The notes beneath the pieces are model-generated. The model was given only the letters and a program-made list of their open reading frames with translations. It searched no databases and was not told where the DNA came from. Source: Veillonella sp. (GTDB lineage: Bacteria; Bacillota_C; Negativicutes; Veillonellales; Veillonellaceae). Taken from it: a DNA stretch of 19,658 nucleotides. The DNA lies in the NCBI GenBank assembly GCA_018367495.1, contig JAGZGB010000026.1, positions 1 to 19,658 of the forward strand, written 5' to 3'. Both the position numbers and the translations under genes were made by a program. Shown one piece after another: positions 14,915 to 19,658 of the stretch (positions are counted from its first letter, which is position 1; each line of letters begins with the position of its first letter).

Positions 14915-15168
14915 CAACAAAATGTGTACAAATATTTATATATACCCAAAAATATAGATAAATACTAGATCTAATGACATTATATAATTCATGCAATAAC
15001 CTATTACACTGATGCATGAACAATCATTCATGTATATAAACCTTATCAATATGACAAAATAGAAGATATTTTAATGACCTATAGTCTATGCGCTAATACC
15101 ATAATGGTGCACTAAAATAACTATTTATCATACTTAAAAATAAAATATAGTCGACTTTTAGTCATACA
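14915..15168. other. AT-rich spacer between the divergent metal ATPase and glpT genes
   Basis: No gene seen. It holds the TATACCC half-site at 14941-14947, a TCATAC half-site at 15127-15132, and the left part of the glpT control region. A short repeat of the form ATGCATGA/TCATGTAT near 15012-15035 is unremarkable. Confidence 0.4.
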
Positions 15169-15177
15169 TGGTATGAT
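15153..15177 (+). promoter_or_regulatory. glpT promoter (extended -10) with overlapping palindrome
   Basis: TGGTATGAT (15169-15177) is an extended -10 with a poor -35. TCATAC-ATG-GTATGA (15162-15176) is an inverted repeat covering it, a good place for a repressor. The stretch GACTTTTAGTCATAC is nearly repeated at 4408-4422. Confidence 0.55.
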
Positions 15178-15207
15178 TAGAATGGAATTTTATAGAAAGG
15201 ATGTGTG

Positions 15208-16539
15208 ATGATGTCGATTTTCTCTCCAGCTCCTCACATTGAACGATTACCAGAGGGGCAAATCGATTCCACCTACAAACGTCTTCGTAAAGAAGTCTTT
15301 GCAGGTACATTTATTGGTTATGCTACATTCTATTTGATCCGCCAAAACTTTAGTTTGGCTGTTCCGTACATGATTGCTGAGTACGGTTACACAAAAGCGG
15401 ATCTTGGTATTGTCATGACCCTCTTATCCGTAGCTTACGGTATAAGTAAATTTGTTATGGGTAATGCGTCTGACCGCTCTAACCCAAAATTCTTCTCCAC
15501 AGTAGGTCTATTGCTCAGTGCTTTAGTTATGTTATTATTCGGTACCTTACCTGGTGTTTTAAGCAGTATTCCTATCATGTGTGTTCTTGCATTCTTAAAT
15601 GGTTGGTTCCAAGGTATGGGGTATCCTCCATATGCGAAAAATATGGTAACTTGGTTCTCCCGTTCCGAACGCGGTGCTTGGTGGTCTTGGTGGAACGTGT
15701 CCCATAACCTCGGTGGCGGCATCATTGCTCCACTTGCTACTTTAGGTATCTATTTATTCGGTACATGGCATAGTATTTTCTTCTTCCCTGCGATTATTTC
15801 TATCGTTTTAGCCATTGTAACCTTCGTATTGTTAAAAGATACGCCTCAATCCTGTGGTTTACCACCTATTGAAGAATATAAACAAGAACCTATAGCAGCT
15901 GAAGTAAGTGATGAAAATAAAACTACCTTTAAAGAGATCTTCTACAAATATATTTTGCATAACAAATACTTATGGTACCTTGCAATTGCGAATATCTTTG
16001 TATACTTCATCCGTTACGGCGTAGTAAGCTGGGCTCCTACTTATTTGACTGCTGTAAAAGGCTTTACAAAAGAAGGTTCCCGTTGGGCTTACTTCTTATA
16101 CGAATGGGCTGGTATTCCAGGCATGCTCGTAAGTGGTTACTTAAGTGACCGCGTATTCCGCGGCCGTCGTGCTCCAGCTACCATCTGCTTCATGCTATTC
16201 GTTATCTTGGCGATTCTTGTATACTGGTTCAACCCAGCAGGTAATATCCTCGTCGATAATCTAGCACTTATTGCTATCGGCTTCCTCATCTACGGTCCAG
16301 TTATGATGATTGGCCTTCAAGCAGCCGACATGGTACCACGTGTAGCAACAGGTGGTGCTACTGGTCTTACAGGCCTTCTTGGTTACCTCATCGGTTCCGC
16401 TGGTGCTGGTGCCTTCATGGGTCTCATGGTTGACCTCTACGGTTGGGATGGCGGTTTCGTTGCTCTTGTTGGTGCATGTATCCTCGCTATCGTATTCCTA
16501 CTTCTCACACTTGGTGATAAATCCCAAGCTAAAAACTAA
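15208..16539 (+). CDS. glpT: glycerol-3-phosphate:phosphate antiporter GlpT
   Basis: A 443-residue major-facilitator transporter of the organophosphate:phosphate antiporter family. It follows E. coli GlpT closely from end to end by memory: SIFSPAPH near the N-terminus, FYLIRQNFSLAVPY, SKFVMGNASDRSNP (80-93), NGWFQGMGYPP, DTPQSCGLPPIEEYK (211-225), FIRYGVVSWAPTYL, and WAYFLYEWAGIPG. With the start at 15208 the two phosphate-binding arginines fall at Arg45 and Arg269, exactly the E. coli numbers, and the conserved His is at 166. Twelve membrane segments fit. Three start codons in a row (GTG 15205, ATG 15208, ATG 15211) follow AAAGGA; 15208 has the best spacing. It imports glycerol-3-phosphate in exchange for phosphate. 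No glp enzyme gene is adjacent. Confidence 0.93.
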   Translation: MMSIFSPAPHIERLPEGQIDSTYKRLRKEVFAGTFIGYATFYLIRQNFSLAVPYMIAEYGYTKADLGIVMTLLSVAYGISKFVMGNASDRSNPKFFSTVGLLLSALVMLLFGTLPGVLSSIPIMCVLAFLNGWFQGMGYPPYAKNMVTWFSRSERGAWWSWWNVSHNLGGGIIAPLATLGIYLFGTWHSIFFFPAIISIVLAIVTFVLLKDTPQSCGLPPIEEYKQEPIAAEVSDENKTTFKEIFYKYILHNKYLWYLAIANIFVYFIRYGVVSWAPTYLTAVKGFTKEGSRWAYFLYEWAGIPGMLVSGYLSDRVFRGRRAPATICFMLFVILAILVYWFNPAGNILVDNLALIAIGFLIYGPVMMIGLQAADMVPRVATGGATGLTGLLGYLIGSAGAGAFMGLMVDLYGWDGGFVALVGACILAIVFLLLTLGDKSQAKN

Positions 16540-16565
16540 TCAACAGCAAACTGCTGTATGAACGT

Positions 16566-16603
16566 AAAAAGCCCCTAGTAACACATGGTTACTAGGGGCT
16601 TTT
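16566..16603. terminator. bidirectional terminator between glpT and the ArsC-family gene
   Basis: The perfect 12-bp stem GCCCCTAGTAAC/GTTACTAGGGGC (16571-16582, 16588-16599) has a 5-nt loop, with AAAAA on the left and TTTT on the right. Confidence 0.9.
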
Positions 16604-16637
16604 ACTATGCAAGACTATAGTAGCAACAAGACTGATA

Positions 16638-16991
16638 TTAGAGTTTCAACGCCTCAATCCATTCTGCTTCTTTAAAACCAACCAGAACTTTATCTTCAAG
16701 TACTAAGATAGGGCGTTTTACAAGCATACCATTAGATGCTAATAGAGCTAGCTTTTCTTCTTCACTAAGATTTGGCAATTTATCCTTTAGTTGTTGTTCA
16801 CGGTAAATCATACCAGACGTATTAAAGAATGCTTTCAAATCTTTACCAGACTGTGGATACCAAGCAGCAATTTCTTCAGCTGTAGGATTTTCAGACTTAA
16901 TGTCACGATCTGTGTATGTAATATTATGATCATCTAAAAATTTCTTTGCTTTTTTGCATGTTGTGCATTTAGGATATTCAACGAATAACAT
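16638..16991 (-). CDS. ArsC/Spx-family thioredoxin-fold protein
   Basis: A 117-residue cytoplasmic protein with an ArsC-like thioredoxin fold: FVEYPKCTTCKKAKKFL at the N-terminus with Cys9-x-x-Cys12, TDRDIKSENPT (27-37), FNTSGMIYRE (56-65), and LLASNGMLVKRPILV (83-97) with Arg93 just before the cis-proline. The family holds glutaredoxin-dependent arsenate reductases, YffB-like proteins, and the Spx/MgsR transcription factors. The CxxC favours a redox or Spx/YffB-like role over classic ArsC, which uses a single N-terminal cysteine. No ars genes are nearby, and arsenate reduction should not be assumed. It has its own strong promoter at 17043-17071 and ribosome site AAGGAG. It is convergent with glpT over a shared terminator. 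Confidence 0.85.
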   Translation of the reverse strand: MLFVEYPKCTTCKKAKKFLDDHNITYTDRDIKSENPTAEEIAAWYPQSGKDLKAFFNTSGMIYREQQLKDKLPNLSEEEKLALLASNGMLVKRPILVLEDKVLVGFKEAEWIEALKL

Positions 16992-17042
16992 AGCGTCTCC
17001 TTATAGTAATACTTAATGTTATAACTATATATTTATAAATTA

Positions 17043-17071
17043 AGTGTACCAAATATATCGAAAATTATCAA
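17043..17071 (-). promoter_or_regulatory. promoter of the ArsC-family gene
   Basis: Minus-strand TTGATA (17066-17071), a 17-bp spacer, and TACACT (17043-17048) preceded by TGG. The spacer reads much like that of the DUF554 promoter at 17851-17879. Confidence 0.65.
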
Positions 17072-17087
17072 TCAGCAGAGAATGGAT

Positions 17088-17804
17088 TTACAACAAGAAT
17101 GTAAGCCCCATAGCCACAAAGATAGCAGGCAATAGGTTTGCAATACGCACTTTACCAGGCCAAATGAGGTCGATACCGACACAGAAAATCAAAATGGACC
17201 CAACATAAGATAGATTATCGATAGCGCTCGGTGTCATTAGTGGTGCCGCAATGTGTGCCATAGCTGTAATAATCCATTGCGTGATGCCTACAGGAATAAA
17301 GGAGAACAACGCCCCCTTCCCCATGGAGGATGTCATAACCATAACGATAATACCATCGAGGATACCTTTTAACAGCAACGTTTGGTAATTCCCGGTCAGA
17401 CCATCTTGAATAGAACCAAGAACACCCATAGCTCCTACGGTAAACGTAAGGGATGCCGTGATAAAAGCATGTGTGAACTGTGGATCACCAGTATTGCCAG
17501 TTTTCGCTTTTACCCAATCACCAAAGACAGTAATCCAACGGTTCAAATCAATAATCTCACCAATAATAGCGCCTACAACCATGCTGATAATCATCAACAA
17601 TGGTCCCGTAGTTTGCAGAGAGCCATTTACGATGACTAGCATATATTGCATGGCCCCACTCATCCCAAGGAGGAGTACGATAATACCACTTACCACCATA
17701 AGTGTCTGTTTCAAGTTTTCCTTCATAAACCGGCCAAATGCGATACCGCACAAACTGCCAGCTATAATAAGACCAATATTAATGGCCGTGCCCAAACCAA
17801 TCAT
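17088..17804 (-). CDS. DUF554-family membrane protein
   Basis: 238 residues with about six to seven hydrophobic segments. DUF554 (YdfK-type) features: GTAINIGLIIAGSLCGIAFG (5-24), GAIIGEIIDL around 78-87, the conserved loop VGAMGVLGSIQDGLTGNYQTLLLKGILDG, and ILIFCVGIDLIWPGKVRIANLLPA near the C-terminus. It is a polytopic inner-membrane protein of unknown function, likely a transporter (inference). The ribosome site AAAGGGA lies about seven bases before the ATG at 17804. There is no clear terminator after it, so some readthrough into the ArsC-family gene 96 bases away is possible. The strong promoter at 17851-17879 drives it. A structured stretch upstream (17890-18050) may be a separate small RNA or part of its leader. 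Confidence 0.85.
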   Translation of the reverse strand: MIGLGTAINIGLIIAGSLCGIAFGRFMKENLKQTLMVVSGIIVLLLGMSGAMQYMLVIVNGSLQTTGPLLMIISMVVGAIIGEIIDLNRWITVFGDWVKAKTGNTGDPQFTHAFITASLTFTVGAMGVLGSIQDGLTGNYQTLLLKGILDGIIVMVMTSSMGKGALFSFIPVGITQWIITAMAHIAAPLMTPSAIDNLSYVGSILIFCVGIDLIWPGKVRIANLLPAIFVAMGLTFLL

Positions 17805-17850
17805 ATATTTCCCTTTCTAAATTGTGAAAGTAATAGCTTAATGTATCATC

Positions 17851-17879
17851 AGTATACCAACTACATCGAAATAAATCAA
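17851..17879 (-). promoter_or_regulatory. promoter of the DUF554 gene
   Basis: Minus-strand TTGATT (17874-17879), a 17-bp spacer, and TATACT (17851-17856) with TGG before it. It is the best consensus promoter in the window. Confidence 0.75.
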
Positions 17880-17889
17880 TTTGTATAGC

Positions 17890-17921
17890 AAAAAGCCCCT
17901 ATCCATTTAAGGATAGAGGCT
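17890..17921 (-). terminator. intrinsic terminator upstream of DUF554
   Basis: The 11-bp stem (AGCCCCTATCC/GGATAGAGGCT, one wobble in RNA) has loop ATTTAA and is followed on the minus strand by five T. It ends either the tag operon or a separate RNA transcribed from about 18036. Confidence 0.85.
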
Positions 17922-18043
17922 TAATGTTATTTTTATAGCTTTGAGAGAAGTATATGAGAGACCCGCCTTGGAGAGAGAGAATATATGTGTTTGTATATAA
18001 AGCGGGCCGACATATGATGGGCCGCTATCTTCCCACCACCTAT
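17922..18043 (-). ncRNA. candidate structured RNA (small RNA or switch)
   Basis: This is a GC-rich, gene-free stretch in AT-rich surroundings. In the minus-strand RNA, GGCCCGCUUU (18008-17999) can pair with AGCGGCCC just before it (18026-18019, seven of eight, 10-nt loop) or with AAGGCGGGUC after it (17969-17960, ten pairs with two wobbles). The two pairings exclude each other. A possible -10 TACACT (18044-18049) stands before it and a strong terminator (17890-17921) after it, giving an RNA of about 145 nt. I do not recognise a known family. It could instead be the 3' untranslated region of tag or the leader of DUF554. Confidence 0.4.
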
Positions 18044-18087
18044 AGTGTACACCTTAGAGTAGGGTTTAATACAAATTCAAATTTGTA
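18044..18087 (-). promoter_or_regulatory. candidate promoter and 18-bp palindrome before the structured RNA
   Basis: Minus-strand TACACT (18044-18049), with TTGTAT (18069-18074) at a long 19-bp spacing. TACAAATT-CA-AATTTGTA (18070-18087) has perfect 8-bp arms and covers the -35. It resembles MarR/OhrR-type operators in form. It lies 27 bases after the tag stop codon. Confidence 0.4.
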
Positions 18088-18113
18088 ACATACTCCATGC
18101 CAAAAAGCTATTG

Positions 18114-18713
18114 TTAACCCTCATCGTCCATAGGTAATCGTACCGTCACTGTGGCTTTATTGATCTCATCAAAGCAAGGACAGGCCCTGCCATGATCATT
18201 TATAAGACCACTCGCTTGCAGATGAGAGTAGATAGTAACAGGACCTACAAACTTAAAACCTCGCCGCTTTAAATCCTTGCTAATTCGAGTAGATAAACCA
18301 TTTTTTGCCGGCACATCCCCTTCTGGATGATTTTCATAAATAATTGTTTTATGATCTGTGAAAGCCCAGATATAGTTACAAAATGAATCAAATTCCGATT
18401 GAATCCGTTTAAAGGCCAACGCATTATTAATAATCGCTTCAATTTTAGGTCGAGACTTCAACATCCCCTCAGTTTGCATGATTCGTTCTACGTCGCTTTC
18501 ACCATAAGAGGCAACCGCATCAATGTCAAAATGATCAAAGCAATCTCGTATGATATCTCGTTTATTCAAAATTGTAAGCCAACTAAGACCACATTGGAGA
18601 CTTTCAAGACAAAGATGTTCAAATTGAAGACGATCATCATGAATCGGTCTGCCCCACTCATAATCGTGGTACGCCTGATACAAAGGAGTTGTCGGCCATT
18701 CACAAGTCGCCAT
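18114..18713 (-). CDS. tag: DNA-3-methyladenine glycosylase I (Tag)
   Basis: A 199-residue DNA repair enzyme that removes 3-methyladenine from alkylated DNA. The start at 18711-18713 is chosen because it puts the zinc-snap residues in place: Cys4, His16, His174 and Cys178 correspond to E. coli Cys4, His17, His175 and Cys179. Other family motifs: LYQAYHDYEWGRP (11-23), ESLQCGLSWLTILNKR (37-52, with Glu37 in the base pocket), GMLKSRPKIEAIINNA (83-98), and the C-terminal YSHLQASGLINDHGRACPC. A longer frame starting seven codons upstream overlaps the previous gene by 22 bases and has no ribosome site. The ATG overlaps the upstream stop by one base (TGATG), so translation is probably coupled to the membrane-protein gene. 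Confidence 0.92.
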   Translation of the reverse strand: MATCEWPTTPLYQAYHDYEWGRPIHDDRLQFEHLCLESLQCGLSWLTILNKRDIIRDCFDHFDIDAVASYGESDVERIMQTEGMLKSRPKIEAIINNALAFKRIQSEFDSFCNYIWAFTDHKTIIYENHPEGDVPAKNGLSTRISKDLKRRGFKFVGPVTIYSHLQASGLINDHGRACPCFDEINKATVTVRLPMDDEG

Positions 18714-19156
18714 CACACACCACCATGAGCCCATACGAGGACGTCATACATGAGCGCCACAACAAGGCCCATCACGAGATGACCACCTACGTAAAACGGC
18801 ACGAGATAATAGATAAATAATAGAAGCGAATGTAAAGTTCTACGGAGCCATACAACCGGTGTAGACGTACCACCGCCTACCTTACCATCTAACCAATTAT
18901 GGACGATATAAATTGGCGTACCTAGACGGCGAATCCAATCAGGGATGGGCTTGCCAGGATTCAATCCAGGGCAATACAAAATGACTAGCGGTAAAGCCAC
19001 TGCATCAAGAGCGAGTAGCACCGTTAAGGTCAAGGAGAACAAATCCACCTCGCCTTCCCAAGTCAATGGATGTGCCATAAAGCGGAGGTCCCATAAATAG
19101 GCTTTATATACGATATACGGTTCTAATAGCACTAACAAGGGCTTCACTACACTCAT
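18713..19156 (-). CDS. hypothetical membrane protein, coupled to tag
   Basis: 147 residues with about four hydrophobic segments: 40-62, a weaker one near 78-86, and two near the C-terminus (about 108-145). The loop PGLNPGKPIPDWIRRLGTPIYIVHNWLDGKVGGG (63-96) is the most distinctive part. I do not recognise the family. Its stop (TGA, 18713-18715) overlaps the tag start by one base. The ribosome site is weak (TAGG, seven bases before the ATG). A -10-like TGGTATAGG at 19164-19172 lies so close that the transcript might be nearly leaderless (inference). Confidence 0.7.
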   Translation of the reverse strand: MSVVKPLLVLLEPYIVYKAYLWDLRFMAHPLTWEGEVDLFSLTLTVLLALDAVALPLVILYCPGLNPGKPIPDWIRRLGTPIYIVHNWLDGKVGGGTSTPVVWLRRTLHSLLLFIYYLVPFYVGGHLVMGLVVALMYDVLVWAHGGV

Positions 19157-19188
19157 GGGACTACCTATACCAAATATAAAATAAGAAA

Positions 19189-19215
19189 ACTACGCATTCG
19201 CGTAGTCATTTTTTA
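19189..19215. terminator. hairpin upstream of the tag operon
   Basis: The perfect 7-bp stem ACTACGC/GCGTAGT has loop ATTC. It is followed on plus by CATTTTTT and on minus by TTTTCTTATTTT. It ends transcription entering the tag operon from the right, or plus-strand readthrough. Confidence 0.65.
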
Positions 19216-19565
19216 TATTATTATTATATCAGATTTTGCACATTTTGTGGGGTTAAAATTTATAAAACTTCATCAAAATATACAATTTATAGTAGCTATA
19301 AACAAAAGACCCCACTATATAAGCTATTCCTCACTATTAGTTCATATATACTTATTTTTCATCAAAATTATGACTTATTTTGATAAATCCCCTTAGAAAA
19401 ATGCGGCATACAAAGTAACATAAAAACCAAAATACAGAACTAAGAATTCGTATCAACACTATGTGGCATTTTATGCCCATACTCTATGTTATTATAAATA
19501 TAGGTAGTAAATACCGTCTCACTTTCTACGTTAAACAACGACAAAAAAGGCAGTCACTAGTGATA
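19216..19565. other. gene-free AT-rich region before the insertion sequence
   Basis: No coding frame is supported. It holds an outer repeat GTGGGGT/ACCCCAC (19247-19253, 19309-19315) enclosing TTTATAG-TAG-CTATAAA (19286-19302). A repeat ATCAAAAT/ATTTTGAT (19361-19368, 19377-19384) and GGCAT-TTT-ATGCC near 19464-19476 are also present. These may be RNA structures or remnants; none matches a family I know. Confidence 0.4.
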
Positions 19566-19567
19566 TG

Positions 19568-19601
19568 TACCCCCTTTACTGGACAACCAGTAAAGGGGGT
19601 A
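19568..19601 (+). promoter_or_regulatory. 15-bp hairpin at the IS tip covering the OrfA ribosome site
   Basis: TACCCCCTTTACTGG (19568-19582) pairs perfectly with CCAGTAAAGGGGGTA (19587-19601) around ACAA. The AAGGGGG ribosome site is in the 3' arm, so RNA read in from outside would hide it. Confidence 0.75.
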
Positions 19602-19606
19602 TTTTC

Positions 19607-19658
19607 ATGAGATATAGTTATGAATTTAAAAGAAAAGCAATTGAATTATTTAATCAAG
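19607..19658 (+). CDS. IS3-family transposase OrfA, N-terminal fragment
   Basis: Seventeen codons are visible before the window ends: MRYSYEFKRKAIELFNQ. The F-K-x-K-A-I-E-L pattern is the start of the helix-turn-helix of IS3/IS150-type OrfA proteins, which bind the terminal repeats; OrfB supplies the DDE catalytic domain, usually by frameshifting. The ribosome site AAGGGGG stands seven bases before the ATG but is locked in a 15-bp hairpin. Whether the element is complete cannot be seen. Confidence 0.8.
   Translation, partial: MRYSYEFKRKAIELFNQ

Larger units (their letters stand above)
19566..19658 (+). mobile_element. left end of an IS3-family (IS150-like) insertion sequence, partial
   Basis: The element appears to start at TGTACCCCC (19566), the TG-starting terminal repeat typical of IS3-family elements, 41 bases before a transposase OrfA start. 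The rest lies outside the window, so the right end and target duplication cannot be checked. Confidence 0.75.

Noticed and set aside
13816..14968. Long plus-strand open frames opposite the metal ATPase
   Set aside because: They are antisense frames with no ribosome sites and with compositions typical of shadow translation; the minus-strand ATPase explains the region.
16638..16991. Arsenate reductase (arsC) as a firm name
   Set aside because: It has CxxC rather than the single catalytic cysteine, and no ars operon is nearby; the family call is safer.
17922..18043. T-box or other known riboswitch upstream of DUF554
   Set aside because: No AGGGUGGNACCGCG-type T-box word and no core of the known riboswitches I could recall; kept only as an unassigned structured RNA.
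18714..18734. Seven-codon extension of Tag
   Set aside because: No ribosome site, and Cys4 would be moved from its conserved place; the ATG at 18713 fits the zinc ligands and the one-base overlap.
1..19658. CRISPR arrays, tRNA or rRNA genes, prophage
   Set aside because: No regularly spaced direct repeats, no cloverleaf or rRNA words, and no phage genes were seen on reading both strands.

Overview
The window reads as chromosomal DNA from an AT-rich, anaerobic, diderm Firmicute, most likely a Negativicute close to Veillonella. This is inferred from gene content and sequence style, not from a database search. The clues are a large FAD/Fe-S D-lactate-dehydrogenase-type enzyme, GlpT, two lipoproteins, strong AGGAGG ribosome sites, and promoters of the form TGnTATACT. 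Almost all genes lie on the minus strand. Only the nitroreductase, glpT and an insertion sequence at the right edge are on plus.

Layout, left to right. 1-1019: an unfinished membrane protein and a TPR lipoprotein, two bases apart. 1215-4037: a 940-residue FAD/Fe-S dehydrogenase with its own terminator. 4038-4514: a regulatory intergenic region. 4515-6868: an anion-transport operon (ClC exchanger, then a TauE/SafE-type permease). 7005-8153: a lipoprotein NagZ-like glycosidase. 8357-8590: an orphan [2Fe-2S] BFD-like protein. 8866-10778: three minus-strand genes, namely a secreted unknown, a carboxymuconolactone-decarboxylase-like protein, and a site-2-protease homologue that has lost its zinc ligands. 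10941-11459: an OhrR/MarR-type regulator without the sensing cysteine, with an OhrR-like palindrome on its own promoter. 11672-12004: a 5'-short rubrerythrin-like gene, divergent from a nitroreductase (12142-12732). 12895-14832: a P1B metal ATPase with two palindromic operators. 15208-16539: glpT. 16638-16991: an ArsC/Spx-family protein. 17088-17804: a DUF554 membrane protein. 17890-18050: a structured stretch that may be a small RNA or a switch. 18114-19156: tag (3-methyladenine glycosylase) overlapping a membrane protein. 19566-19658: the left end of an IS3-family element.

The genes suggest lactate/C3 metabolism (dehydrogenase, GlpT), ion and metal homeostasis (ClC, TSUP, P1B ATPase), and redox or peroxide defence (OhrR-like regulator, rubrerythrin-like protein, nitroreductase, ArsC/Spx-like protein, BFD). 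Most genes look individually transcribed with clear terminators. The parts most worth a second look are the pseudo-protease and its neighbours, the cysteine-free OhrR homologue, the twin operators of the metal ATPase, and the alternative-pairing RNA element near 17.96-18.03 kb.
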